64,000 nucleotides of DNA from Candidatus Hydrogenedentota bacterium (GCA_903893795.1 CAITNO010000067.1:1-64000), one strand, 5' to 3'. Numbered from the stretch's first letter, positions 9,022 to 18,131 are shown. The notes: generated from the letters alone by a model not told the origin. Made by a program: numbers and translations.

Positions 9022-12000
9022 TTACGAAGCCGCTGTAAACACCTCAAAGGGCGCAAGCAGCCCGTAGCCAATCGAGAAATACTCCGCGCCCGCGGGCTGC
9101 GGCGATTCGGGGGCATTGCTCCACGAACCCGGATGGGTCAGGCCCACATCCTTGTTGCCCAGGTGCGGTCCCAGCGTGTTGCGCAGGGAACCGTACAGCA
9201 CCACCTCGACGGTGTTCTTCCCGGGTTTGACCTGGTCGGTGATGTCGCATTCCATGGGCTGTCGGTAGATGGCCCCGGCGTCCTTGCCGTTCACGAGCAC
9301 CTGCGCCACCACGGCATTGAACTGGCCCAGCGACACGATGCAACGGCCGCCCTTGGGCGCATCGATCTCGGCCGTGTAGGACACGCGGTGGCCGTAGAGC
9401 GGCATGCCCTGCCTGTTCCATTCACCCAGCGCCAGCGGCGCGGCGGGCACGATCACAAAGCCCTTGTCGGCCGCCTTGAGCCCAAAGTCACCGACGATGT
9501 GCGCCGCTTCCAATTCGCTGAACACGTTCATCGGCGACGCCTTGATCGTCAGCGTGTTCTCGCCCGCCTTGGCGGCCTTGGCAATGTCGATCCGGCCAAA
9601 GGCGCGGTCGATCCACCATTCACCCGCCGTCGCGCTCACGGGCGCGCCGTTGCAGGTAATGGTGTAGATGTCGGGACGCTCCACCACGGCAAAGAGCCGC
9701 GCAGGCACCGCCCCCTCGATGGTGAAGTGGTAGGTGGCCTCAAAGCCGCTGTCCGCCGCGAAGGGCGTCTTCAGCAACTCGTCGCCGAACTGCACCGCGC
9801 TGTCCCAGATGTTGCCGCGCATGCCGTTCTTCTTGAACATGAACTCGGCCGCCTTCCGCCAGAAGACGCCCTTCAGCGTCTCGCCGCCCACGGTCACATC
9901 CACGTAGTCGAGGATCAGGTTGTTGTCGTCCATGCGCTTCGCCGTGAGGTTCTTCACCGCCACCGGCCTGCGCTCGCCCGGCGCGGGCAGCGCAGGCGCG
10001 GCAATGGGCGCCTTGTCGAGCAGGAGCATCATGCTGCCGCACAGCGGCAGCGTGAACTTCGTCGCGATCTGGCCGTCGGCCTGCGTTTCAACGGCCCGGG
10101 CCGTGATGGCGCCGGTTTCGAGGTTCACCTCGCGAATCCCCTTGGCGGCGGTGACCACCGTGCCCGACGCGGACATGTCGTTGCTGGTGTTCACAACGAA
10201 GAGAAGATCGCCGTCGGTCATCTGGCGGCGGTGGTGGTAAACAATGCCCTTGTTGGCCGGGTCGAGTGCGACGCGCATCGTGGGTGCGCACAGCGCGGTC
10301 GCCTTAGCGGCGACTTCTTCCGGCTTCACCAACTGCCAGCTTGCGGCGGCGCGCAGCGCCTTGCAGGCGTCGTCCGCGCGGCCGTCGATGCAGGAGGGCT
10401 GGTCCGCCCCGGCACAGGACAGCACCACACCGCCCTGCTCCAGATAGGACGTGAGCAGCGCGCAGGTGAGCTTGTTCAGGTTTTCCATGCTTTCCGGAAC
10501 GACCACGACCGTGTACTGCCGCTCGCCCACCTTGAGCGCGGCCCTGCCCGACCCGTCTTTCACCACCGACCCGCGCTCCAGCATGATGTGCTCGTCGCCC
10601 ACGTCGAACTCAAGCTGTGCCTTCGCAAGCCCCACGAGCTGCGCCTGGTAACTGTCCCCCAGCGCCTCCAGGGGTTTCTCCTCGCCAAATTGATACATCC
10701 ATGCTGTGGTGGTCGGGCTGAGCAGGAGCACCGGGTTGAGCTGCTGTCCCTGCGACAGCCCGTAGGACACGCGCGAGAAGTAGTCGACCAGCACGTGGTA
10801 CTCCTTCATCCACGGCGAGTGGTACGAGAAGGTAGGCGGGTAGTCGCGCTTGCGCGCGCCGCGCATAGTGATGTCCGACAGGTGCTCGTTGATCGTGTTC
10901 ACCCCCAGCGCCTCCTCCCAGTCTCCTATGCGCTTGTAGTCCTGGAAGGTCATCTCGGCGCTGCTGCCGCCGTAGGTCTCGCTGAGGGTGCGCTGGCGCC
11001 CGGTCTGGTTGGCCACGCTGGCCAGTTCGATCACCGACCGCACGTTGCCGAACTGCGCATGCACGCCCTCGGCGTACTGGTTGAAGAGCATGTCGATGCC
11101 GGGCCGCTGCTGCCACGCCGCCATCGCCATGTTGTCGGGAACATGGTCGCACTCGGGCCAACTGTGCTCCCAATAGTGGCCTGTGAATTGGAGTCCGTTC
11201 TTATCGCAGTAGTTGTAGTAGGTCTTGGCCCAGCGATCGACGAACAGGTCGTTGATCACCTGGAAATAGTTGTGGCGGAATTCGCGCGCCTTGGCCGTGT
11301 CATCCTTCAGCAGGGGCAGCGCGGCGTTGAATTCATAGCCCCAGCGCTTCTGGAACTGTTCCGGCAGGTCGGGCGTCCAGTGGATGTCGCCGCAGGCCTT
11401 GAGATGGGGCTCGTCGGTGAAGGAACCGGGAATGAGTTTGCCGAATTCGCCGCCAAAGTGCTTCTTGTAGGCGTCCAGTGTGATTTCCAGAAATTTCTCC
11501 GCCACGCCCGGCCGAATCAGGTCCACATGGTACTTGCCGGCGTACCAGGGCGATGCCTTCGCCTCCTCCATGCGGGCCACCACATACTCCCCGTCCTTGA
11601 CCAGCCCCTGCTCCTTCTTCAGCTTCTCCGTGACATCCTTGTACCCGTCCGCGGTCTTGCTGTAAATGGCGTATATCTTCGGGTTCGACGGGTCAATCGT
11701 CTTTTCCTTTTTCAGCGTCAGACCCAGCGCGCGCGATTCGGGCATCTGTGCGGGCACATTGCCCCCGGCAAACCCGGAGGGATAGGAGTTCTCGTCATAG
11801 ATCCACACCAGCATGTTGCGCTCGCGGCCCACCTTGAGCGCATCCTCCCAACGGGCAAACCATTCGTCCGACAGGTAGGGCGTCATCAGCCCCGGCCGCG
11901 GGTGCACCCACACCTGGCGGATGCCCTGGTCGGCCAGCGCGTTCAGGGAATCTGTCACCTCTTCCTTGGTCAGCAGGTCGTTCCAAACCCACAGCGGCCC

Positions 12001-12114
12001 CGAGGTGTATTCATGGGGCGGCTGGGACAGCTTCCCCGCCACCGTGGCGAGGTCGCCGTCCACAGCACCGGGAAACACACTCGCAACCAGCAGCAAAACA
12101 GGCATCAGCGTCAT
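9022..12114 (-). CDS. Large secreted glycoside hydrolase, GH106-like
   Basis: A 1030-residue exported protein. A short signal peptide (MTLMPVLLLVASVFPG) precedes GPLWVWNDLLTKEEV, then a TIM-barrel region with VWVHPRPGL and WIYDENSYPSG (near residue 105), resembling the GH106 alpha-L-rhamnosidase group and related unassigned families. The last 160 residues form a GH2-type sugar-binding beta-sandwich containing VLVNGKDAG. The start has an AAGGAG site six bases upstream. It is the first gene of the minus-strand carbohydrate block and is separated from the next gene by repeats. Rhamnose specificity is a guess. Confidence 0.82.
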   Translation of the reverse strand: MTLMPVLLLVASVFPGAVDGDLATVAGKLSQPPHEYTSGPLWVWNDLLTKEEVTDSLNALADQGIRQVWVHPRPGLMTPYLSDEWFARWEDALKVGRERNMLVWIYDENSYPSGFAGGNVPAQMPESRALGLTLKKEKTIDPSNPKIYAIYSKTADGYKDVTEKLKKEQGLVKDGEYVVARMEEAKASPWYAGKYHVDLIRPGVAEKFLEITLDAYKKHFGGEFGKLIPGSFTDEPHLKACGDIHWTPDLPEQFQKRWGYEFNAALPLLKDDTAKAREFRHNYFQVINDLFVDRWAKTYYNYCDKNGLQFTGHYWEHSWPECDHVPDNMAMAAWQQRPGIDMLFNQYAEGVHAQFGNVRSVIELASVANQTGRQRTLSETYGGSSAEMTFQDYKRIGDWEEALGVNTINEHLSDITMRGARKRDYPPTFSYHSPWMKEYHVLVDYFSRVSYGLSQGQQLNPVLLLSPTTTAWMYQFGEEKPLEALGDSYQAQLVGLAKAQLEFDVGDEHIMLERGSVVKDGSGRAALKVGERQYTVVVVPESMENLNKLTCALLTSYLEQGGVVLSCAGADQPSCIDGRADDACKALRAAASWQLVKPEEVAAKATALCAPTMRVALDPANKGIVYHHRRQMTDGDLLFVVNTSNDMSASGTVVTAAKGIREVNLETGAITARAVETQADGQIATKFTLPLCGSMMLLLDKAPIAAPALPAPGERRPVAVKNLTAKRMDDNNLILDYVDVTVGGETLKGVFWRKAAEFMFKKNGMRGNIWDSAVQFGDELLKTPFAADSGFEATYHFTIEGAVPARLFAVVERPDIYTITCNGAPVSATAGEWWIDRAFGRIDIAKAAKAGENTLTIKASPMNVFSELEAAHIVGDFGLKAADKGFVIVPAAPLALGEWNRQGMPLYGHRVSYTAEIDAPKGGRCIVSLGQFNAVVAQVLVNGKDAGAIYRQPMECDITDQVKPGKNTVEVVLYGSLRNTLGPHLGNKDVGLTHPGSWSNAPESPQPAGAEYFSIGYGLLAPFEVFTAAS

Positions 12115-12192
12115 GGCTCGCTCCTTCAGGGTAGGGGTTCAGCAACCAGAACCCATTTTACACACCCGGCCAGCATGGGAAAAGCCGGAAGA

Positions 12193-12280
12193 GAAGGACA
12201 AAGGACGAAGGGCAAAGTGCGAAAAATAAGTTGGAGGGGGATGTTTTCCCCTTTTGCCTTTCGTCCTTTGCCCTTCGCAT
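12193..12280. repeat. Long imperfect inverted repeat
   Basis: A purine-rich left arm (GAAGGACAAAGGACGAAGGG onwards) is matched by a pyrimidine-rich right arm (TTTTGCCTTTCGTCCTTTGC onwards) 26 bases later. It sits between the divergent hydrolase and sigma-factor genes and could end or insulate transcripts there. Confidence 0.6.
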
Positions 12281-12284
12281 TTCC

Positions 12285-12311
12285 GAACTTCTAAGAAGTT
12301 CGGGTGTCTGA
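12285..12311 (+). promoter_or_regulatory. ECF-type sigma promoter
   Basis: GAACTT (12285-12290), a 16-base spacer, and TCTGA (12307-12311) match the classic extracytoplasmic-function promoter form. It points at the ECF sigma gene, 87 bases before its ATG, so the sigma factor probably activates itself. The -35 lies in a perfect palindrome CCGAACTTCT-A-AGAAGTTCGG (12283-12303), which could also bind a dimeric regulator. A GCGCCGT/ACGGCGC hairpin (12353-12371) is in the leader. Confidence 0.62.
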
Positions 12312-12397
12312 ACGTTATGATGAGTGAAGCGCGCTAAACCGCGGGTTGCGGGGCGCCGTTCCGGACGGCGCTTCGCCCACACAGGAGATTCAGGGTT

Positions 12398-12904
12398 ATG
12401 GATTGGGTACAACAGGCGATGGAGCGTCACAGCGGTCCGCTGCTGCGCTACGCCACGGGGCTCACCGGCAACGCCGAGACGGCCCGCGACGTGGTGCAGG
12501 AAACCTTCCTGAGGCTGTGCCGCGCCGAACGCGGCAGGGTCGAGGGGCATCTGGCCGCGTGGCTCTACACCGTCTGCCGCAATCTGGCCCTGGACCTCCA
12601 CCGAAAGGAGCGCCACATGGCCCCATGGAACGAAACCGCGGCGGCGGCAATCCCCGCCGCCACCGCACCGCCCTCGGACGCGATCGAACGGGCCGAGTCC
12701 CGGTCCCGCGCCGATGCATGGCTCGACACCCTCCCCAAAAACCAGCAGGAAGTCATCCGGCTCAAGTTCCAGGACGCCCTGTCCTACGCGGAAATCAGCC
12801 GGGTCACCGGACTCAGCGCCACCAACGTGGGCTATCTGATACACACCGGGCTCAAGGCCCTCCGCCAGCGGCTTGCCGCGGCGGAAACCGCCGGCCAGGC
12901 CTGA
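12398..12904 (+). CDS. ECF-family RNA polymerase sigma factor
   Basis: A 168-residue sigma factor with the two usual regions. Region 2 spans about residues 8-75, with the core-binding block ARDVVQETFLRL and the -10 recognition segment LYTVCRNLALDLHRK. Region 4 spans about 105-160, with LPKNQQEVIRLKF and the helix-turn-helix SYAEISRVTGLSATNVGYL. AGGAG lies 11 bases before the ATG. An ECF promoter is directly upstream. The next gene begins 11 bases after the stop and encodes a membrane protein whose N-terminus looks like an anti-sigma domain, so the pair probably forms a signalling unit. Confidence 0.95.
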   Translation: MDWVQQAMERHSGPLLRYATGLTGNAETARDVVQETFLRLCRAERGRVEGHLAAWLYTVCRNLALDLHRKERHMAPWNETAAAAIPAATAPPSDAIERAESRSRADAWLDTLPKNQQEVIRLKFQDALSYAEISRVTGLSATNVGYLIHTGLKALRQRLAAAETAGQA

Positions 12905-12915
12905 GGAGAACCATC

Positions 12916-15249
12916 ATGAACTACGAACTCGACGATCCCCGGCTCACCGCCTACGCGCTGGGTGAACTGGATGACACCGAAAAGGCCGAAGTGGAGGCCT
13001 TCCTGAACGAAAACGGGGCCGCCCACGACGAGGTGGCCCGCATCCGCGAGGCCGCGCAGTGGCTTAGCGCCGAACTCGGCGCGGAAACCCCCGAGGGGCT
13101 GTCGGAACTGGAACAGGCCCGCATCTTGGACCGGGCGAAGACGGCCAAGCCGGTCCGCAGGGTTCGTTGGGGACGCTGGGCGATTGCGGCCGCCGTACCC
13201 ATGATTCTTGGATTCATGGTGTTCACGGTCGGGCCGCGGATGATAAAACGGGCTGGCGCTCCTGTCAGCCCCTTTACGTACTCGATGGGCGGTTCCGAGA
13301 AGGCGAGCCAAGGAAATCTCAGGCAGTTGGCCCAATCACAGCCGACCTCGTATCTGAGACTGACGCGGGGTGCTACTAAAGGTGACGGCGGCTCGGTATC
13401 GGCAAACGCACCCAAAGTTGAGGTGCATGACCTCAAACTTTCGATGCCGGCGCCAAAGGATATCAATGGCAACGGGGCGCCGGCGCTGGTTGCCGCACCC
13501 GTGCAGGCTTCACAAGGCAACTACGCCTGGGACACGGTCAGGACGAAGACTATGAGCCAGCAGGCGCTCGACGGCGACAGCCTCTGTGCCCAAGCGCCAG
13601 CCACGCCCAACGTCCCTGTCCTGGGGGCCGCGCCGGCCACACCGCCCGCCGAGGTAAAAGAGCAACTGCAGGCGCTGGGCTATATCAACAAGAACGCGCC
13701 CGCTGCTGCGCAGCCCGCGCCAGGAATGCCCAAACCCGCCGAGGCCACGCAAAACGTCCAGGCCTTTATCCAGTTGCCGCCACCGCCACCCCCCACGCCG
13801 GTGCCGAACGACGAGTCCTACCCGGTGCTGCCGGAGAACACGTTCCAGCGCGTGGCGGATGCGCCGCTGTCGACCTTCGGGCTCGACGTGGACACGGCAG
13901 CCTACGCCAATGTGCGGCGGTTTCTGTCGCAGGGCACGCTGCCGCCGGGCGAGGCGGTCCGCATCGAGGAGCTGATCAACTACTTCAAGTACGACTATCC
14001 CAAGCCCGAGGGTGACGCGCCCTTCTCGGTGACGGTCGACGCGCACCCCTGCCCCTGGGCGCCGACGCACACGCTGGCCCGCATAGGCGTGCGCGGCAAG
14101 GAACTCAATACGGAGACGCGGCCCCCGGCGAACCTGGTGTTCCTGATTGACGTGTCCGGTTCCATGGCCGACGCGGACAAGCTGCCGCTGCTCAAGAAGG
14201 GCATGAAACTGCTGGCGCAGACCGTCACGGCCAACGACCGCGTGTCCATCGTCACCTACGCCAGTGGCGTGGGCGTGGCGCTGTACCCGACCCCGGGCGA
14301 CAACAAGGCCGCCATTGAGGGCGTCATCGACACCCTCAATGCGGGTGGCTCGACCAACGGCGCGGGCGGCATCCAATTGGCCTACGACCTGGCGCGCCGC
14401 GCGTTCATCCAGAACGGCGTCAACCGCGTGATCCTCGCCACGGACGGCGACTTCAACGTGGGCATCAGCGACACGGGCACACTGGTGAACATGATCCAGG
14501 AGCAGGCAAAGACGGGCGTGGCGCTGAGCGTGCTCGGCTTCGGCCAGGGCAACCTCAAGGACGAGCGGATGATGAAGCTCGCCGACAAGGGCAACGGCAA
14601 CTACGCCTATATCGACTCGTTCCAGGAGGCGCGCAAGGTGCTGCTGGAGCAGGCCGCGGGCACGCTGTTCACCATCGCCAAGGACGTGAAGATCCAGATC
14701 GAGTTCAACCCGGGCAGGGTCGGCGCGTACCGGCTGATTGGCTACGAGAAACGCATGCTCGCCGCGCAGGATTTCAACGACGACCGCAAGGACGCGGGCG
14801 AGATCGGCGCGGGCCACACCGTTACAGCGCTGTATGAACTGGTGCCGCCGGGCGAGGCAATCGCCCCGCCGCAGACGGACCCGCTCAAGTACCAGGCCGG
14901 CCCGGCGCCCGCCCCGGCCCCGGCCGCGTCGGACTCGCCCGAGATGATGACGGTGAAGCTGCGCTTCAAGCCGCCCACGGGCGACGTGAGCACGCGCTTC
15001 GACGTGCCGATCCCGGCGACGGTGGTGACGGCCGAAACGCGGCCCGACTTCCAGTTCGCCTCGGCCGTGGCGGCCTTCGGCATGCTGCTGCGCCACTCGG
15101 CCTACGCGGGCACGGCCACCATGGACATGGTCATCAACCTTGCCCAGCAGGGGAAGGGCGCGGACGAAAACGGCCTGCGCGCCGAGTTCACCAACCTGGC
15201 CCGCACCGCCTCGGCGCTGCTGGGCACACCCAGGCCCGTGCAGCAGTAG
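12916..15249 (+). CDS. Membrane-anchored VWA-domain protein, YfbK-like, possible anti-sigma fusion
   Basis: A 777-residue protein. Residues 1-80 are acidic and helical (DPRLTAYALGELDDTEKAEV), the form common in anti-sigma proteins paired with ECF factors, but with no zinc-binding cysteines. A transmembrane helix is at about 87-106. After a proline- and alanine-rich linker comes the YfbK-type N-terminal domain (STFGLDVDTAAYANVRRFL), then a VWA domain with a complete MIDAS motif DVSGS (Asp at 412), and a C-terminal DUF3520-like region. The ATG at 12916 has GAGGAG nearby. I infer an outside VWA sensor coupled to inside control of the sigma factor. Confidence 0.88.
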   Translation: MNYELDDPRLTAYALGELDDTEKAEVEAFLNENGAAHDEVARIREAAQWLSAELGAETPEGLSELEQARILDRAKTAKPVRRVRWGRWAIAAAVPMILGFMVFTVGPRMIKRAGAPVSPFTYSMGGSEKASQGNLRQLAQSQPTSYLRLTRGATKGDGGSVSANAPKVEVHDLKLSMPAPKDINGNGAPALVAAPVQASQGNYAWDTVRTKTMSQQALDGDSLCAQAPATPNVPVLGAAPATPPAEVKEQLQALGYINKNAPAAAQPAPGMPKPAEATQNVQAFIQLPPPPPPTPVPNDESYPVLPENTFQRVADAPLSTFGLDVDTAAYANVRRFLSQGTLPPGEAVRIEELINYFKYDYPKPEGDAPFSVTVDAHPCPWAPTHTLARIGVRGKELNTETRPPANLVFLIDVSGSMADADKLPLLKKGMKLLAQTVTANDRVSIVTYASGVGVALYPTPGDNKAAIEGVIDTLNAGGSTNGAGGIQLAYDLARRAFIQNGVNRVILATDGDFNVGISDTGTLVNMIQEQAKTGVALSVLGFGQGNLKDERMMKLADKGNGNYAYIDSFQEARKVLLEQAAGTLFTIAKDVKIQIEFNPGRVGAYRLIGYEKRMLAAQDFNDDRKDAGEIGAGHTVTALYELVPPGEAIAPPQTDPLKYQAGPAPAPAPAASDSPEMMTVKLRFKPPTGDVSTRFDVPIPATVVTAETRPDFQFASAVAAFGMLLRHSAYAGTATMDMVINLAQQGKGADENGLRAEFTNLARTASALLGTPRPVQQ

Positions 15250-15316
15250 GGTGCCCGAAGCGAAGCGGAGCGCACCGAGTTAGGGATGAGCGCAGGTTGA
15301 CAAACAATCTGCACCG

Positions 15317-15432
15317 CCGCCGGTTCCACACGGGACCGGCGGCGCCTTTACTGGGAGCGCCGGCGTCCTCGCCGGCTGGGTTTTGCCAGCGCCCCGGAGC
15401 CGGCGAGACGCCGGCGCTCCCAGTAAAGGCGC
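15317..15432. repeat. Long palindromic repeat, copy A
   Basis: Arms GGCGCCTTTACTGGGAGCGC... (15341-15376) and the exact reverse complement (15399-15432) form a stem of about 34 bases; a smaller GCCGCCGGTTCC hairpin precedes it. A closely matching copy is at 16781-16870, so the oligogalacturonate lyase gene is bracketed by the two. Confidence 0.85.
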
Positions 15433-15492
15433 CGCCGGCATGTGTTTATCCCCACTTCTTCCTGCCCCCCGGCGGTCTCTATCCGTGTTCAC

Positions 15493-16719
15493 CTACTGCA
15501 CGGCCACCGCATAGACCTGCGTGGTACCGGTCACGTCCGACTGAAACGCAACCCATTTTCCATCGGGCGTGAAGTGGGTGTTGGGTTCAGGGCCAGTTGT
15601 CCAGTTGTGCCCAGCCATGCTGCACAGCCGCTCCACCTTCAGCCTGCCCTTCTCCGGCCTGTAGAGAAAGATCCATTTCTGCGACGGGCTCAGGTGCAGA
15701 CGCCCCCCTTCGCCATCACCACAGAACATGGTTTGATCGGGGGAGATGTTGAAGTGCCGCGAGGCGTGGCGTCTCTTGAGGGGATAACGCGTCAGCGCGA
15801 GAGTCTTGACGTCGATGCTGGCAAGGTTGAACTCGGGAAAGGTCAGGTCGTAGAGAAAGGGGAGGGCCCGTGCGGTGGCGCTGGGCCGCTGAAAATCGCA
15901 CCAGATGCGCGTGCCGTCGGGTGACCAGAACTCGTGGGTTTGGAGTTCCCTGAGATATTTCTTCTCGTAAACCTTGCGCAGTTCCGACCCGTCACTTCGT
16001 ATGGTCCACAGACGGTCGAGTTCGTGTCCCGGCCCCTCATGGCTGAATTCGATCAGCGTCGGGTCGGTCGGGGAAAACTGCACGTGCCCGAGCCATTCGT
16101 TCTCATGGTGGAACTCGTTGATCTGTCCGGTCTGTATGCTGATGGTGTACAGGGCGTTGGGCAGTTTGGCTTTCCAGATGGCCTCAATCCACTCCTTTCG
16201 GGGCAGACCCGACTGGTAATACTTCTCCTCGCCCAGGCAATAGCAGCCCGTGAGCAGGGTCTCGTCGCTGTTGACGCTCAGGCCGCGTCCCCAGGTGTAG
16301 TGATGCGGCACCGCGGCGATTTGTCTCGTTTCGAGCGTCACCGGGTCGGTGCAAAACACAGCGTCACCGCTCATGTAATAGAGTCCGCCGCTCTTGGCGG
16401 ACACCACCTCGAAGCCGGTGTTCACCGTGGTGACCTGCCGGATGTCATGGCTGTTCAGGTCCACCGTAAAGGCGCAGCGGCCCGTGGGCGTGTGACCCAT
16501 GAACACCATTTTGTCGCCCGATGGGAGAAAGGGGTTTTGATGGAAGTAAAACACCTCATTGCCGGATTCACGCCGGGACAACCGCACGACCCGGTGGCCG
16601 GTGTTTTTGTCAACCCATTCATTGCCGCCGTCGCTTTTTGGCGGCCACGCCGCCGGTTCGGCGAAGATGGGAGTGGCCACAAGCAGGAGGGGAAGTAGGA
16701 GTGCTGCGTATCTGAACAC
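15493..16719 (-). CDS. Oligogalacturonate lyase family protein, secreted
   Basis: A 408-residue exported protein of the PF14583 (oligogalacturonate lyase) type, which splits unsaturated digalacturonate during pectin use. The GTG at 16719 has a GAGG site 8 bases upstream and begins a signal peptide (FRYAALLLPLLLVATPIFAE). The rest is a seven-bladed propeller rich in SPDG-type turns; SPTDPTLIEFSHEGPG, EFWSPDGTRIW and AGHNWTTGPEPNTHFTPDG are the most family-like blocks. Characterised bacterial Ogl enzymes are usually cytoplasmic, so the signal peptide is notable. It stands alone between two copies of a palindromic repeat, with no other pectin gene close by. Confidence 0.83.
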   Translation of the reverse strand: MFRYAALLLPLLLVATPIFAEPAAWPPKSDGGNEWVDKNTGHRVVRLSRRESGNEVFYFHQNPFLPSGDKMVFMGHTPTGRCAFTVDLNSHDIRQVTTVNTGFEVVSAKSGGLYYMSGDAVFCTDPVTLETRQIAAVPHHYTWGRGLSVNSDETLLTGCYCLGEEKYYQSGLPRKEWIEAIWKAKLPNALYTISIQTGQINEFHHENEWLGHVQFSPTDPTLIEFSHEGPGHELDRLWTIRSDGSELRKVYEKKYLRELQTHEFWSPDGTRIWCDFQRPSATARALPFLYDLTFPEFNLASIDVKTLALTRYPLKRRHASRHFNISPDQTMFCGDGEGGRLHLSPSQKWIFLYRPEKGRLKVERLCSMAGHNWTTGPEPNTHFTPDGKWVAFQSDVTGTTQVYAVAVQ

Positions 16720-16780
16720 GGCTCTAACCTCAAGGTAGTGTCTGATGGACTGGTCAAGGACGGAAATGGTTCCACTGGAA

Positions 16781-16870
16781 GCGCCTTTACTGGGAGCGCC
16801 GGCGTCCTCGCCGGCTCCGGAACACTTGCAAGAAACCAGCCGGCGAGACGCCGGCGCTCCCAGTGAAGGC
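16781..16870. repeat. Long palindromic repeat, copy B
   Basis: Left arm GCGCCTTTACTGGGAGCGCC and onwards, right arm GCCGGCGAGACGCCGGCGCT to CAGTGAAGGC. The arms match copy A at 15341-15432 almost base for base, while the loop differs (GAACACTTGCAAGAAACC here). This shows a mobile or duplicated element rather than a gene-specific structure. Confidence 0.85.
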
Positions 16871-16885
16871 AATTCCGGTATGTTC

Positions 16886-17956
16886 TTATCCCTGCCGCTT
16901 CCTGCCCCCCGGCCCGCGGCCCAGTTCGCGGCCGAGGCAGCGGATGCGGGCGCCCATGCAGGTGTGGCATTCGCGGCCCGTCTCGGCGATGCACGCCTTG
17001 GCGGGATAGATCTCGTAGAGTTTTCGGTACTCCGGTGGGGTGAGATTGGGCATGACGATGTTTGCGCCGCGCTGCAGGCCCAGTTCGCGGCCCTGCGCCA
17101 GGTTGAGCGTGGCCAGCGCGGTCGTGCTGGGGATGTTCGCATCGGGACGCGCCAGCCGGGTCAGCGCCACCGTCTTGTAGGTCATCAATTCGCTGTTCGG
17201 CACCTGCTCGCCGGGCAACAATGTGGGAGAGGCACCCTCGCCGGTCTCTTCAGACCCCAGGGGCGTCGCGGGATGCGAAATATAGGGACCCACCCCGATC
17301 ATGTCCAGGTCCATATTGCGGAATGTGTCGATGTCGCGGGCGAGCATGCCATAGCTCTGGCCGGGAATGCCGACCATGACGCCGCTGCCGATTTCGTAGC
17401 CGAACCCGCGCAGCCGCTCCAGCATGGCCAGCCGGTCGGACATGGTGCGGCCCGGTCCCGGCGGGTGAATCATGGCGTAAAGGCGCGGGTCGGAAGTCTC
17501 GAAACGGAGCAGGTAGCGGTCCGCCCCGGCGGCGCGCCAGGCGATGAAATCCTCGTCGGGCCGCTCGCCGAGACTGAGCGTGACGGCAAGGCCCGTCTCC
17601 TCTTTGATGGCACGAATGATGTCCGCGATGAATTCCCGCGTGAGCCCGTAATCCTCACCGGCCTGCATGACCACCGTGCCGTAGCCAAACTCGCGCGCCT
17701 CGCGCGCGCAGTTGAGAATTTCGTCGCGCGTCATGCGGTACCGTTCCAGCCCGTGGTTGTCGGCGCGCAGACCGCAATAGCCGCAGAGGCGGCAGCAGTG
17801 GCTGGAGACCTCGATAAGCCCGCGCAGATGCACCGCCTCGCCCACATGCGCTTTGCGCGCCCCATCGGCGGCGGCCCACAGCAATTCCAGCCGCGCGGGG
17901 TCCTTCTCGCGCAGCCAGGATTCGATTTCAGTTAACGTCATATTCTCAAAGGTCAT
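16886..17956 (-). CDS. hydE: [FeFe] hydrogenase maturase HydE, radical SAM protein
   Basis: A 356-residue radical-SAM enzyme that helps build the organometallic H-cluster of [FeFe] hydrogenases. The cluster motif is CCRLCGYC near residues 53-60, giving the CX3CX2C spacing, followed by GLRADNHGLERYRM as in HydE. Family blocks VMQAGEDYG, MVGIPGQ and GVGPYISHPATPL are intact. Length fits HydE (about 350) rather than biotin synthase. It is the last gene of a minus-strand group with hydF, an aspartase and a TM1266-like gene. A second in-frame ATG at 17941 is a possible alternative start. Confidence 0.93.
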   Translation of the reverse strand: MTFENMTLTEIESWLREKDPARLELLWAAADGARKAHVGEAVHLRGLIEVSSHCCRLCGYCGLRADNHGLERYRMTRDEILNCAREAREFGYGTVVMQAGEDYGLTREFIADIIRAIKEETGLAVTLSLGERPDEDFIAWRAAGADRYLLRFETSDPRLYAMIHPPGPGRTMSDRLAMLERLRGFGYEIGSGVMVGIPGQSYGMLARDIDTFRNMDLDMIGVGPYISHPATPLGSEETGEGASPTLLPGEQVPNSELMTYKTVALTRLARPDANIPSTTALATLNLAQGRELGLQRGANIVMPNLTPPEYRKLYEIYPAKACIAETGRECHTCMGARIRCLGRELGRGPGGRKRQG

Positions 17957-17997
17957 TTACTGAGTCTCGCGCAAAGGTTTTTCTTCGCCGACAAGTG

Positions 17998-18021
17998 CGT
18001 TCCCAAGTGCACTTGGAAACG
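17998..18021. repeat. 24-bp palindrome between hydF and hydE
   Basis: CGTTCCCAAGTG-CACTTGGAAACG, one mismatch from perfect symmetry. It lies in the 175-base gap, followed by another C/G-rich hairpin-forming stretch (about 18047-18090). It may be a dispersed repeat or an operator; nothing here decides. Confidence 0.6.
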
Positions 18022-18131
18022 AGGGGAATAAGAGATCGTGCGGGGTATACACCCCCCGCCACTTCGTGGCACCCCCCTCAAGGGGGGACCTAAGACAGTC
18101 GCATCTCTGCGCCGTGAATGCAGTCTGACTT

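Noticed and set aside
9133..12294. A plus-strand open frame of about 1,050 codons
   Set aside because: Antisense shadow of the GH106-like gene in high-GC DNA, with no plausible start signal or domain.
12346..12915. A longer N-terminus for the VWA protein
   Set aside because: It would overlap the whole sigma gene in another frame. The ATG at 12916 has a good ribosome site and begins the anti-sigma-like sequence.
12916..13170. Zinc-binding anti-sigma (ZAS) domain
   Set aside because: No His or Cys pattern of the form HxxxCxxC is present; only a general anti-sigma-like helical N-terminus can be claimed.
15493..17142. A 549-residue start for the oligogalacturonate lyase
   Set aside because: The extra part runs through the palindromic repeat and the end of hydE. 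The GTG at 16719 begins a proper signal peptide.
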